Shown here one piece after another: positions 23,625 through 34,500 of a DNA stretch of 64,000 nucleotides. The stretch is from contig JAFGGI010000010.1 in the NCBI GenBank assembly GCA_016930635.1, forward strand, positions 1-64,000, given 5' to 3'. A model generated the notes under the pieces. The model did not search any database. It saw nothing but the letters and a program-made list of their open reading frames with translations, and was not told the origin of the DNA. Source of the DNA: Sedimentisphaerales bacterium (GTDB lineage: Bacteria; Planctomycetota; Phycisphaerae; Sedimentisphaerales; UBA12454). The translations under genes were made by a program, and so were the position numbers. Numbering within the stretch: position 1 is the stretch's first letter; every line of letters begins with the position of its first letter.

Positions 23625-26114
23625 TTAAATCTGTTTTATAGCCCTGCTTAAATATCGTTTATTAACTTTTTTGTCCGCATCAATTACATATTCATCTCTA
23701 GGATATTTTCTTAATGCTTCAGAGGATATTTGACGCAGCTCTTCCCACTCTTCAGATGATATTAAAGATTTACCTGCACGAGTATACCAGCGAGATACAT
23801 GACCTAAATATGCTGTATATGGATATGAATCAGAATCACCTCTATTTTTAATTTGTTCTATTAGGAGTTTGATTCCTTCGTCTGCCTTTTTTTTCATTGC
23901 TCCCGGGTTTCTCGATTTAATCGCTTGTTTCAAATAGAGCATGCCCATTTGATGCCATGTATGATAACCTGTTGGATTTAATGCTAATGATTGGTTTAAG
24001 TAGTTTTCTGCCGTATCTAAATAACCAGCTTTGATATAAACCATCCCGTAATGTAACCAGAAAAGAGAATCACCTGAATAGTGTGGTTGAAGATGCTCGT
24101 ATAGAGCAAATATCATATCTTCGTTTTGTTCTAATTCTTCCCATAAACTTTCCGAATTTATCATTCCTCTGTAGGCTAAATAAGTAGGAGAACGTCGCCG
24201 AATCTCATTTGGAATAATATCTGAAGATATTTGCAAAAGATATTTAGTTATGGCAGCGTATTTAATTTCAATATTAGCTATTTCTGAAGATATCCAATGG
24301 GCTATGAGTCGATGTCTTGGTTTAACGAGACTTGCGTCTTCATTGGCAGGTACTATTATACCTCTTAGTATCTCTTTAATAAGCTGTGTCTTTTTAAAAT
24401 CACCTTCATCTATACATGCTAAGAGATGTCTTCTATACACTCCAGGTGCTCCTTTGTCAACAGCTATACAACATATTAGATAAATCAACTGTGCCTTTTC
24501 TGGCAAATCACTGAATTCACTTTGAAGGATCAAACCAAACCCTTTTCCACTTGTTGCCTCCTTCATAGCAACTAATAATTGCTTTGAAGCTCTATTCATG
24601 AATGCACTAACTTGCTCAGTGTGATTTTTTTGTCTTAGTGCACCTAAAAAGTGGTGTTTTTCTAATTTTTTAATTATTTTTTCGACATCATCTTTACAAA
24701 GATCAGGCATTCTGTTTTCATCAGGATTTAGATCTGCAACAGTATAACTTCTACTATAGTAAGTATTTGTTCTTTCACATAAGATTATAGTTAAGTTTTT
24801 TGTTTTCCGAAAATCATCTTTGGCATCATTGATCGGTCCAAGCTGTCTTCTAAAGTTATCTATGAATAAAAATAGCCTTTTATTTGGGTGATGTTTACAC
24901 AATTCAAAAATTGGAGATAAGTCAATCCTTTCTGTTCCTTTCGCGTAATAGACTATTTCACCATTAGTGGCAATAGTATATGCTACTCTCATTAATGTTG
25001 TGGATTTACCACTGCCCGCAGGCCCATGTAGAATATAACAACGAAAAGAAACATCTGTTTTGTTATATAATTTTTCTACTAATTCCTCATCAATTTTTCG
25101 TGCGGCATCGCGTTCATTTGCTATATCAACCCATGTTGGCTCTGCACCCAAGAAGAAAGATTCACCCTTGACCATAGGGCTTAGTGGAAGATTGTTTGGC
25201 CTAATATGGTCATAGTATCTGAGAAGGAGTTTATATGATTCGGATTTTGTAGGCGAGAATGTGATATATGGAAAAACTTTTGTTCTTACAGCATCTAAAG
25301 CAAGTTCTGAAGTATTTATATTTTTCTTCAGTGATTGGAAAAAGTCACTTGCAGTACATTTAATTGATTCAATATTACGATTAGCAAATGTTCTTTCTCT
25401 TATTGGGCTAATGTTAATGTTGACTATAAATGATTTTGGTCTATACTCACGACTTGTAGAAAATTTTGCTTCCCGAAGATTAAGATAGTGTTGAAACTGT
25501 GGCTCTTCAATATTTGTCCCGACAAATAAAAAGGTGGTTCTATAGAGATCATCTATTAATTGTTGATACCAAGGATTTGGTTTTACTGTTTGTTGTGCAA
25601 AATCGGGCAAAGTAAAAGTAAGCCCTTTGGATAAATGGTCGACATGGCCATGAAGGTGGACACACTGTAATGGATTAAAATGCTGAATTCTTTCTTCTAT
25701 TTCTTCAGGGCATACAATTGTTTTAAGTGCCTGCATATTGTTATGAGAATAGATATTTTGGAGTAGATTATCAATGTTAGTTGTGTATATTTTGTACCAT
25801 GTGACAAGCTTGAGAATATGGTACCATTCCTCAAACTCTTTAATGTTATATTGCTCTTCAAGGAGTGAATTTAATTTTTGACTACCTAAGATTTTCTGTG
25901 CACCTTCATATGCTGTTGGTAATATCTCATTTTGATGTGAATACCCACATTCTTCTATCAGAAGTTTTGCCAATTCGCTACCAAGAGGAGGTGTGACATT
26001 TTTAATGTTTTTTGAATTACTTGAAAAACCAGCCCCAAGAAAAAGAACTACATTTCCTGTTACTAATTGCTTCTTTAGAAAAGGCATACTTCCAGTATTC
26101 CAGTCAAGATCCAT
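23625..26114 (-). CDS. SIR2-STAND NTPase with TPR tail, putative anti-phage
   Basis: An 829-residue three-part protein. The N-terminal SIR2 domain has GAGFS (27-31), TTNID (111-115), catalytic His155 in HLHGH, and GTNIEEP (199-205), so it likely hydrolyses NAD+. A STAND-type P-loop ATPase follows with FLGAEPTW (321-328), Walker A GPAGSGKST (364-372) and Walker B LFLFIDN (414-420). The last about 150 residues contain TPR-like helices (TAENYLNQSLALNPTGYHTW). Known SIR2-STAND proteins (Avs5-type) sense phage proteins and deplete NAD+. A membrane coiled-coil gene lies 107 bp upstream in the same direction. All key residues look intact. Confidence 0.9.
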   Translation of the reverse strand: MDLDWNTGSMPFLKKQLVTGNVVLFLGAGFSSNSKNIKNVTPPLGSELAKLLIEECGYSHQNEILPTAYEGAQKILGSQKLNSLLEEQYNIKEFEEWYHILKLVTWYKIYTTNIDNLLQNIYSHNNMQALKTIVCPEEIEERIQHFNPLQCVHLHGHVDHLSKGLTFTLPDFAQQTVKPNPWYQQLIDDLYRTTFLFVGTNIEEPQFQHYLNLREAKFSTSREYRPKSFIVNINISPIRERTFANRNIESIKCTASDFFQSLKKNINTSELALDAVRTKVFPYITFSPTKSESYKLLLRYYDHIRPNNLPLSPMVKGESFFLGAEPTWVDIANERDAARKIDEELVEKLYNKTDVSFRCYILHGPAGSGKSTTLMRVAYTIATNGEIVYYAKGTERIDLSPIFELCKHHPNKRLFLFIDNFRRQLGPINDAKDDFRKTKNLTIILCERTNTYYSRSYTVADLNPDENRMPDLCKDDVEKIIKKLEKHHFLGALRQKNHTEQVSAFMNRASKQLLVAMKEATSGKGFGLILQSEFSDLPEKAQLIYLICCIAVDKGAPGVYRRHLLACIDEGDFKKTQLIKEILRGIIVPANEDASLVKPRHRLIAHWISSEIANIEIKYAAITKYLLQISSDIIPNEIRRRSPTYLAYRGMINSESLWEELEQNEDMIFALYEHLQPHYSGDSLFWLHYGMVYIKAGYLDTAENYLNQSLALNPTGYHTWHQMGMLYLKQAIKSRNPGAMKKKADEGIKLLIEQIKNRGDSDSYPYTAYLGHVSRWYTRAGKSLISSEEWEELRQISSEALRKYPRDEYVIDADKKVNKRYLSRAIKQI

Positions 26115-26221
26115 CTGTTTAAATCTCCTAAAACTCTATCTTTTCTGCTTCCATTTTTTAACTTTTAACTCTCTCGCCCGCCTTTGGCGAGACCTCACCA
26201 ACAGGTGGGCCCTCGAAATCG

Positions 26222-26773
26222 TTATTCGTCACTCGTCGTTGGTATCTTGTTGCTTGTAACCGGCAGCTTTGCCAGTGTTGCTCGCCTGCGAAAGGCCTTA
26301 ATAACAAAGTACCAGATTGCAGAGGCTATTAGAGAGGCCAAAACACCAAATCCAAAACCGATCCACCTCTCGCGCCAGACTCTGGTTTGTTGCCTCCTTT
26401 CCTGCAACGAAAAGAGTGCTTCGACAACTTCGCGATTGGCCTGGACAACCGGCTCAAGTTCGGTCTGCTCTGTCCGCAGGGAATCGATCTTGGATTGAAA
26501 GTCCTGCACGCGGTCCTTCTGCGAATGAACGAATGCAAGAACTGCCTTTAGTTGCTCTTCGGTTGTCTCAAGCTGAACCAGTTGGGAGTCGAAGTCCGGA
26601 TTCTGATTGCGGAGTTCTGCAAGCTCTGCGTTGCGGTTACGGATGTCTAAGATAGGGACAATCGCACCTAGGGCCATAAAAACCAGCGTGACTACTGCAG
26701 TGGTCTTTGGCCGCTTGGCATAAGCCCTCTTCCATTCTTGGACCATAAAGACTGTCAGGCTGTCAGAAATCAT
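26222..26773 (-). CDS. Membrane protein with periplasmic or cytosolic coiled coil
   Basis: 183 residues: a basic N-terminus, a membrane segment (about 25-42), a long coiled coil (about 45-128: LETTEEQLKAV, KIDSLRTEQTEL), a second membrane segment (about 137-158) and a basic tail. No enzyme motif. It precedes the SIR2-STAND gene on the same strand and may be co-transcribed, so a role as membrane partner is possible but unproven. Base composition is more GC-rich than that of the SIR2-STAND gene. Confidence 0.7.
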   Translation of the reverse strand: MISDSLTVFMVQEWKRAYAKRPKTTAVVTLVFMALGAIVPILDIRNRNAELAELRNQNPDFDSQLVQLETTEEQLKAVLAFVHSQKDRVQDFQSKIDSLRTEQTELEPVVQANREVVEALFSLQERRQQTRVWRERWIGFGFGVLASLIASAIWYFVIKAFRRRATLAKLPVTSNKIPTTSDE

Positions 26774-26911
26774 CCATTATCCTTGTTACCTAACAATAGT
26801 TATACAATTTTACAAAACTTTCAACGGAAACTTCTGGGGATGCATCCACACGTTAATATCTTCCGAGCAATTATTATCTAACAACAAAAGCGTTTTGTCA
26901 ACTATCTATAA

Positions 26912-27052
26912 AAAGGCTGGCTGTTAACAGGCTTGCTGACGCTTCTGCCGGTAGGTTCATATGTGGCCGGCTGGCGGACTTTATGGCCTTCGCACTACAC
27001 CGAACAGGAATTACAGGCAGAACTTGGAAAAAACCAGAAAAAACAGACATAA
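26912..27052 (+). pseudogene. 3' fragment of an unknown membrane protein gene
   Basis: An open frame of 46 codons without ATG directly after an in-frame stop. It reads WLLTGLLTLLPVGSYVAGW, then a hydrophilic end with YTEQELQAELGKNQ. It looks like the last membrane helix and tail of a longer protein and is followed by a terminator. The rest of 26774-27207 shows no gene. Confidence 0.45.
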
Positions 27053-27093
27053 AAAGCGAAAAATCTAATCGCCTCAGAAGCGGTTTATTATAG

Positions 27094-27127
27094 GCCTTTG
27101 CGCCGAGAAAAAGGCATTTTTATTTTT
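27094..27127 (+). terminator. Rho-independent terminator
   Basis: GCCTTT (27094) pairs with AAAGGC (27110), followed by a T-rich run broken by one A. It ends the truncated gene before it. Confidence 0.65.
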
Positions 27128-27207
27128 TAAATCGCTCATTTCAGATTAAATGGCACCATTAATAGGTCGATAAAGATTAAGAGATTTACTATGAGGATCT
27201 TGCAGGT

Positions 27208-28806
27208 ATGAAGATAAAAAAACAGCGGAAAGTTCTTGTTATCGATGATAGCCAGACCAATCTCATTTTGCTCAAGGCGCATCTTAACAGTATGGGACTT
27301 GTTGCGATTCTTACTGAGAATCCCGCTGAAGGTATGCAGATAGCTACCGAGCAAAGGCCGGATATCATTCTGCTTGATGTGATGATGCCGGATATCGACG
27401 GTTTTGAGATTTGCAGACGGTTAAAAGCGGATGTCAGGACATCTTCCATCCCTGTTATTTTTGTTTCTGCAAAGGACCAGAGCGAAGACAAGATTTTCGG
27501 TCTTAAACTCGGTGCCATCGATTATGTGACCAAGCCTTTCAATAAAGGCGAGCTTCAGGTGCGAATCGGTATCGTATTGCAGATGATCGAACTTCAGGAA
27601 AGACTCCTCCTTCTTGCAAATACTGATGAACTTACTGGCCTGTCGAACAGAAGACACTTCTTTGAAATTCTCGAACGTGAAATACTCCAGGCCAAAATCC
27701 GCGGCGGCTCTGTCGCTATTATGATGTTTGATATCGACCACTTTAAAAACATCAATGATACCTACGGCCACCTCTGCGGCGACAAGGTTCTTCAGCAGGT
27801 CGGGAAAATACTGCATGAAAATATTTATCCTCTTGACCTGGCTGCCCGCTACGGCGGAGAAGAATTCGTTATACTTATGCCGGGCATGCCGGTGGATATT
27901 GCCGGGCAAAGAGCGGAAAAACTTCGTCAGATAGTAGATGAGTATCGCTGGGAAATTGCCAACAAGCCAATATCAGTTACATGCAGTGTCGGCGTTACTG
28001 TTTTTGACGGCTCTGACAACACCGACCCGTATGAGCTTATAAGAAGAGCCGATGATGCGCTCTATGCAGCCAAGCATCGCGGCAGAAACTGTGTCATTTT
28101 GTTCGACCAGCTTGATCCGAATGAGCAGGTCCAGGAACACCAGAATGAAGACTTCCATGAATTGCAGACAAAAATCTCGTCACTTGCCAGCCGAATAAAG
28201 GTTCAGACAATTGGTACGATTACTGCTTTTGCAAAAGCGATCGCTGCTAAGGACCATTATCTTGCCCGGCACGCAGAAAACGTCAAGACTTACGTAACCA
28301 GCATAGCCAAAAAAATGGAAGTCTCACATGCCCTGACAGAACAGCTTCAGGTTGCAGCGGTGCTCCACGACCTCGGCAAGATAGTAATTCCAAATGACAT
28401 TCTTCACAAAACCACAGCTCTTACGGATGAGGAATATAAACTTGTCCAGCGCCATCCTATTGCAAGCGCCGAGATACTTGCACCGGTCGGCCTGTTCGGT
28501 CAGGAAGTGGTAATTATAAGGCATCATCATGAAAACTTCGACGGCACAGGTTATCCGAATGGTCTTGTCGGAAAAAATATACCTATCGGCTCACGCATTA
28601 TTGCTGTCGCCGACGCTTTTGATGTGATGACTTCCAATTATTGGAGCGACCCGCCAAAAACTCCCCAGGAAGCAATCGCCGAAATTGCAAAACTTGCTAA
28701 CACTAAATTCGACCCCGAAGTTATAGATGCTCTTAAAAGTGCGTATCTGGAACATCAGAATGACTGGCCTTTAGCACAGAATGCAGTAGCACAAACCCCT
28801 GCCTGA
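27208..28806 (+). CDS. Response regulator REC-GGDEF-HD-GYP
   Basis: A 532-residue cyclic-di-GMP enzyme with opposing activities. The receiver domain has Asp13/Asp14 and phospho-acceptor Asp57. The GGDEF domain (about 130-300) has intact GGEEF at 216-220, so synthesis is plausible; the inhibitory RxxD site is replaced by YPLD, so product inhibition is probably lost. The HD-GYP domain has HD at 387-388 and HHENFDGTGYP near 440, so hydrolysis is plausible. Phosphorylation may choose between them. No histidine kinase is adjacent. It converges on dnaA with a 11-bp gap. Confidence 0.94.
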   Translation: MKIKKQRKVLVIDDSQTNLILLKAHLNSMGLVAILTENPAEGMQIATEQRPDIILLDVMMPDIDGFEICRRLKADVRTSSIPVIFVSAKDQSEDKIFGLKLGAIDYVTKPFNKGELQVRIGIVLQMIELQERLLLLANTDELTGLSNRRHFFEILEREILQAKIRGGSVAIMMFDIDHFKNINDTYGHLCGDKVLQQVGKILHENIYPLDLAARYGGEEFVILMPGMPVDIAGQRAEKLRQIVDEYRWEIANKPISVTCSVGVTVFDGSDNTDPYELIRRADDALYAAKHRGRNCVILFDQLDPNEQVQEHQNEDFHELQTKISSLASRIKVQTIGTITAFAKAIAAKDHYLARHAENVKTYVTSIAKKMEVSHALTEQLQVAAVLHDLGKIVIPNDILHKTTALTDEEYKLVQRHPIASAEILAPVGLFGQEVVIIRHHHENFDGTGYPNGLVGKNIPIGSRIIAVADAFDVMTSNYWSDPPKTPQEAIAEIAKLANTKFDPEVIDALKSAYLEHQNDWPLAQNAVAQTPA

Positions 28807-28817
28807 AACAAACCTCG

Positions 28818-30119
28818 TTATCTTACGATACGTTTAGTAAGCTCTTCCAGTTGCGAATGAATTTTATTGTTGGTCTTTTCCAGGTCATTGATTTTGCTGC
28901 AGGCGTGCATCACGGTCGTATGATCTCTTCCTCCAAGATGCCCGCCAATCTCCTCGAGACTGTGACTGGTTAAGTTCCTGGCGAGATACATACAAATTTG
29001 TCTTGGCATGGCAATGCTTTGGCTGCGTTTCTTGCTTTGCAGATCGGCAGGACGGACATCGTAATATGCGGTTACAACTTTTATAATATCAGTAATAGTA
29101 ATATTTCTGTTTACAGATTCCCTGTTGCCTAAAGCCTGTTTAGCAATATCAAGACTGATTTCTTCCTCTGTCCCGCCGGCCAGGGCATAAACTGTTGTCA
29201 GCGCGCCTTCGAGTTCGCGGATATTTGTCTTGACCATTCCTGCAATATGTTCTGCAACCTCATCCGAGATATTCATCCCGCGAAGCCTTGCCTTTTTCTG
29301 CACGATAGCAACTCTTGTTTCATAAGTAGGGCTGTCAATTCTCGCCACAAGACCGCATTTGAATCTGCTTGTCAGTCTTTCAGGCAGAGATGGTATCTGG
29401 CCGGGCGGCGAGTCGGCGCTTAAGACAATCTGGCTGCGGTTATCATAAAGTGCATTAAAAGTATGAAAAAATTCTTCCTGGCTGTGCTCCCGCTCTCTTA
29501 AAAACTGCACATCATCGATCACAAGCAGATGAACAGTTCGATACAAAGCCTTGAACTCGGCAAGTGAACCTGTCTCGATAGCGCTGATGAAGCGATTAAC
29601 AAATTCTTCACAGCTCAAAAACTGAATTCTCGCATTTGCGCAGTTATTTCTTGCTTCTCTGCAGATAGCATGGAGCAGATGGGTTTTACCAAGTCCCACA
29701 CTGCCGTAGATAAACAGCGGATTATATGTCCTCCCCAGTGAATTGCTTACTGCGACACAGCTCGCATGTGCCAGCCGATTGCCGGGACCTACCACAAAGT
29801 TGTCGAATGTATAATCCGGATGCAGTTTATGTCCCATTCCTGACATCGGAGCAGTTTGGCCTTTATCAGCTTTCACATCGCTGCTGAATTTGACACTTAC
29901 AAGATGCCCGGTAACCTGCTGAGCTGCACGTGTGAAACTGCCGCTGCAGTGATCTGACAGAAAATCAGCGCTTTCTTTGTCAGGACAGGTTATTTCAAGT
30001 AATCCTCCGTTAAAGCTCTTTGCCGCAAGGCTATCGAACCACTTTCGGCTGTTAGCCGGGTCAAGCAGTTTTACCCGTTCTATGATTGCCTCGAATATCT
30101 CACTTGTGTTCTGTGCCAA
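28818..30119 (-). CDS. dnaA: Chromosomal replication initiator DnaA
   Basis: The ATPase that opens oriC. 433 residues: N-terminal DnaB-interaction domain, a short linker, AAA+ domain with Walker A GSVGLGKT (139-146) and Walker B LLVIDDVQF, and the C-terminal DNA-binding helix-turn-helix with the signature GGHLGGRDHTTVMHA. The start is TTG with AAGGA 8 nt upstream. There is no dnaN or gyrB beside it and no cluster of DnaA boxes in 30120-30347, so the origin is probably elsewhere. Confidence 0.96.
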   Translation of the reverse strand: MAQNTSEIFEAIIERVKLLDPANSRKWFDSLAAKSFNGGLLEITCPDKESADFLSDHCSGSFTRAAQQVTGHLVSVKFSSDVKADKGQTAPMSGMGHKLHPDYTFDNFVVGPGNRLAHASCVAVSNSLGRTYNPLFIYGSVGLGKTHLLHAICREARNNCANARIQFLSCEEFVNRFISAIETGSLAEFKALYRTVHLLVIDDVQFLREREHSQEEFFHTFNALYDNRSQIVLSADSPPGQIPSLPERLTSRFKCGLVARIDSPTYETRVAIVQKKARLRGMNISDEVAEHIAGMVKTNIRELEGALTTVYALAGGTEEEISLDIAKQALGNRESVNRNITITDIIKVVTAYYDVRPADLQSKKRSQSIAMPRQICMYLARNLTSHSLEEIGGHLGGRDHTTVMHACSKINDLEKTNNKIHSQLEELTKRIVR

Positions 30120-30347
30120 TATATTTCCTTCTCTGTCGGCCTGTCAATTTGGATAGTACACCGTCAACAACGGCACACCAATACGCTGCATCTTCGAAAA
30201 AATTACACAGATCCTTGAACTTGTATGAACTGCCGGATGCGCCTTCCCTGACGGTAAAAATCTATAGCAAAAATGCCGTTTTGTCAATGAAAAAATGTAA
30301 CTGCTTCATATTAACCAGCTTAACACGTCGAAGTTACAGTCTGCAGA

Positions 30348-31187
30348 TTACCTTATTGAAAATCTCTTTGGTAATTTTGATTCCGGTATGTCTAATATCA
30401 GCTCGTCAGATATATCGTCTGATAAGGGCTCTTCTGCCGACTCTTCTGCCGGCATCTCTTGTATCTGTTCTTTTTTGAATCGTTCTTTAAGCCGCGGCAA
30501 AAACAGCATTGTTGAAATTACAATTATTATACCGAGTAATATTATCCCCGGCAGATATTTTATATAGCCGTCTTTTTTGTCGGCGTCTGCAAACAGATTT
30601 TTCACAATGGCAAGATTACCTTCTTTTTTAGTTTCGGCTGGTTCGGCATCTTTTGCAGATATATCCATCTTGGCAGAAATAGCGGACTTTATGCTGTCTA
30701 TTATATTTTCCTTAGCGCCGCTTGCCTCTAAGAGTTCCACAATTTCAGTACGGTCCATTTGTTTTGCCAGTACCAAAGCGGTATCGCCATATTTACTTTG
30801 CATATTGACATCAGCGCCGCCGGCCAAAAGAGCCTTTGTAATTTCAATATTTCCCATCGATGCCGCCCACATCAAGCTTGTCAGGCCGTCCTTATCTTTC
30901 CAGTCAGGGTCAATACCCTTGGCCAGCAGCTTTTTCACCGTAGAGAGATTGCTGTTTTTTACCGCTCGAACTAATTTAGCTTTCTCGCCCGTTATATCCG
31001 CCTGCTCAAAGGCATCAGCTATAACCTTACCTTTCTTGGAAGGCGCAGGTGTTGGCGTTATATATCCGCCTGGCGGCAGTATCTCTATGGTTTTAGTTAC
31101 TGTCTCCTGGTCGCCTGATTTGCCTATACTGGCAAATAAAACAGGTACTACAAAAATAAATATAAAAAGACCATGTTTTTTCATCAT
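30348..31187 (-). CDS. Membrane-anchored ankyrin repeat protein
   Basis: About 279 residues. An N-terminal hydrophobic segment acts as signal or anchor, then come a Pro-rich linker (PTPAPSKK), three ankyrin repeats (LTSLMWAASMGNIEITKALL, YGDTALVLAKQMDRTEIVEL), a second membrane segment near 215-235, and an acidic tail. It probably displays ankyrin repeats in the periplasm for protein binding. It is upstream of dnaA on the same strand, but 228 bp away. Start chosen at ATG-ATG rather than the upstream TTG. Confidence 0.75.
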   Translation of the reverse strand: MMKKHGLFIFIFVVPVLFASIGKSGDQETVTKTIEILPPGGYITPTPAPSKKGKVIADAFEQADITGEKAKLVRAVKNSNLSTVKKLLAKGIDPDWKDKDGLTSLMWAASMGNIEITKALLAGGADVNMQSKYGDTALVLAKQMDRTEIVELLEASGAKENIIDSIKSAISAKMDISAKDAEPAETKKEGNLAIVKNLFADADKKDGYIKYLPGIILLGIIIVISTMLFLPRLKERFKKEQIQEMPAEESAEEPLSDDISDELILDIPESKLPKRFSIR

Positions 31188-31297
31188 ATCCCAGTTCAAC
31201 TATACTGCTCCCTCTGAACCTTCTGTCGATATATCGGCATAATTTGACACCAGGGTAACGATGAAATACCTGTTCTCGGACCTTTTTTTGTTGTGTC

Positions 31298-31492
31298 ATT
31301 CCCGACCTGATCGGGAATCCAAAATGTTTAGCCCCCGGACCTGCCTGTCCTCCGTAGTCTTGACGAAGGACGGATGCCGGGGGGCATTGTCATTCTGAAC
31401 GAAGTGAAGAATCTCGGTTAACCCCGCCATCTTGCATGGCGGGGTCTTTAGTCATTGCGAGCTTGCCCCTTAGGGGCGGGCGAAGCAATCTC
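31298..31492. repeat. Cluster of dispersed intergenic inverted repeats
   Basis: Several palindromic blocks occur in a row: ATTCCCGA-CCTGA-TCGGGAAT (31298-31318), a CCCCCGG/CCGGGGG pair, CCCCGCCA/TGGCGGGG, and a 42-bp block (31451-31492) that recurs exactly, inverted, at 37534-37575. These fill the 331-bp gap between genes. Confidence 0.85.
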
Positions 31493-31530
31493 ATTCTACC
31501 GATAACTGATAACCGAATTCTGATAACTGA

Positions 31531-34500
31531 CTAATTATAAATACCTTTTTCCAGCCAGTAATCTATCAATATCGAAAGGTCATTAAAATCAACATCTCCA
31601 TCAAAATCTAGGTCCGCCCAGTCACAGTAATAATTATAGATCGAACAATCCTCGCGCAGCCAGAACTGTGCAAATACACAAAAGTCCCTGAAGTCATTTC
31701 TTCCATCGGTATATATATCCGCAGGCGATATCTGCCAGACCAAAATAGGATACTCATCTATCTGTATAAACCAGTCCGCATCATTACCATCTGTATATGA
31801 AAAATCCCACCCTGCATTTACATATGTACTCATTTCCTGCATCTGCAATGTAGGTAATCCCGTTACCCCGTTCGGATCAGGATTAATACTGCCGACGCCA
31901 TCAGTTGTTCCACAACTATTCACATCCCAGAAAGTATCAAAATATCTTGCCGTCCCCATTTCTCTTCCTGTTATTCCGCCTACATATGAATTGCCGCTGA
32001 CCGCACCTGTCGAATAACAATTGGTGATATTACCGTAGTTAAATCCTGTTAGACCGCCGACATATAAAGTACCGCTAACAGAAGCCTGCGAATAACAATT
32101 AGCAATATAACTCTTATTATATCCGGCTATTCCGCCGATACCTAAGGAACCGTCGACAGAACCTTTTGAATAACAACTGTTGATACTGCCTAATGACTCA
32201 TTATATCCTACTAATCCGCCGGCATAATCATCGTTACTAACAATTACCGCTTCACTGCAGCAATTCATTATATCTCCGTTGTTATACCCAACCAGTCCGC
32301 CGGTTTGCCCATACCCGTTTACTGAGCCGGTTGAATAACAGTTGAGGATGCTGCTAACATAATTTCTTCCACATAGCCCGCCGGTACCAGCAGTTCCGGC
32401 CACCGAGGCAGTTGAAAAGCAATTCGTAATGTTGCCAATAATACTATATCCGCACAATCCGCCGATACCCTCATCACCGCTTACTGCGCCAGTTGAATAA
32501 CAATTACTGATACCATCACCTTCGTTGAGTCCAACCAGACCACCGACACGAGAAAAACCGCTGACAGTCCCCATTGAATAACAATTACGGATACTGCCTC
32601 CATTGTATCCTGCCAAAGAGCCGACATCAGTGCGACCGCTTATATTAGCATCTGCAATTCCAATATTTTTTATCACACTGTTTGGGCCTATATACCCAAA
32701 AAGACCAACATAATTATTTCCGTTTGCATCTATAGCCAGATTCGATATCAAATGGTTGTTGCCATCAAAGACGCCGGTGAAAGGAAAGGCAATGTTGCTA
32801 ATTATATTGAACTTGTTTCCCAGATAACCTGAAAAGTCGATATCCGACATCAATTTGAAATGCATATCCATATGACAATATGTATAGATTATTGCGTTAA
32901 ACTGTTCGGCAGTATAAATAAGATACGGGTCTTCCTCAGTTCCCGTCCCTCCACCGTAAACCAATTCAGGAGTTATCAATTGACCGCCAATATTTTGCCA
33001 GGCTAACCGCGGATAATCGTTTCCATTGTTGATAGTCCATATCTCATCACAACTCCAGGAATTAAAAGTATCAAATGAATACATCTGTATTGTGGTTTTG
33101 CCCTCTCCGCCTGCACTGGTCATCTGGCCGGAAGTTTCTATATCCCAGAAACAGCCCAAGATGATATCATTATTAATATTATCTCCGATTAGTCCTCCAA
33201 CATAGCTGTCGCCACTAACTACCCCGGCACTATAACAATTTAGCATGGCACAACTCCAATTACGTCCCACCAGTCCCCCAACATAAGAAGAGCTGCTGAC
33301 TGTTCCTGTTGAATAACAATTACTGATATTGCCGCCGCGGCCGTCGCCCACCAGCCCTCCGACATACATAGAACCGCTGACGGTACTCATTGAATAACAA
33401 TTGCTGATACTGCCTCTATTGTATCCCACCAGTCCGCCAACATAAGAAGAGCCGCTGATTATTCCCGTAGCACAGCAATTACTGATTCTACAACTACTGT
33501 ATCCTGATAGGCCTCCGACATACCATCCTCCGGTTATATTTGCATCTTCGATTACCACATCTTTTATAATACCATCCTGATGTATTACTCCAAATAGACC
33601 GGCATAATCACTTTCATTTGCATCTATAGTCAGATTTGATATTACATGGCCGTTACCATCAAAAACACCCGTAAAAGATAGAGTATGGTTTGGCCCAATC
33701 ACATCGGTAAAAGTGTAATCTGCTAAGTTGATATCGTTTACAAGTATGAAGCAATCATTGTAATCATTCTCATCCCCAGCCAGTTCAAGCAGATCATTTA
33801 CATCTGCGATTCGGTATGGGTCATTAGGCTCACCTGTCCCGCCGGAATATTTCTGAGATTTCAGACCTAATGAATGCGTGCGACCAGCTGCAATGTTAGT
33901 AAAATCTTTATTAGGCTCAGGTACATCGCACTGACCATAGTTATTATTCCCCCAAGCTACAATTGAACTGTTAAGTTTGAGACCAAGCGAGTGAAAAGAG
34001 ACACAACCAGAAGCAATAGCCACAAAGTCTGTATTAGGGCTCGGCACATTACATTGACCGGAGCCGGAGCTGTTATTTCCCCAACCAATAATTGAACCAT
34101 CGGCCCTGAGGCCAAGCGAGTGAGAAAGACCTGCCATAATCGCTACAAAGTCTGTATTAGGGCTCGGTACATTACATTGACCATAATTGTTCTGTCCCCA
34201 ACCAATAATCGAACCATCGGCCTTGAGGCCAAGTGAGTGAGAACCGCCAGTTGCAATAGCCACAAAACCCATATTAGGGCTTGGTACATCACATTGGCCA
34301 GAGTTGTTCCATCCCCAAGTTATTATCGAGCCATCAATCTTGAGACTAAGTGAATAATGTAAGCCAGCAGCAATTGCCGCAAAGTCTGTATTAGGACTTG
34401 GCACATTACACTCACCATAACCATTGTATCCCCAAGCTACAATAGAACCATCAGCCTTTAGACCAAGTGAGTGATAACCACCGGCTGAGATAGCTACGAA

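Noticed and set aside
30120-30347. oriC next to dnaA
   Set aside because: I could find no TTATCCACA-type boxes in the spacer and no dnaN or gyrB neighbour.
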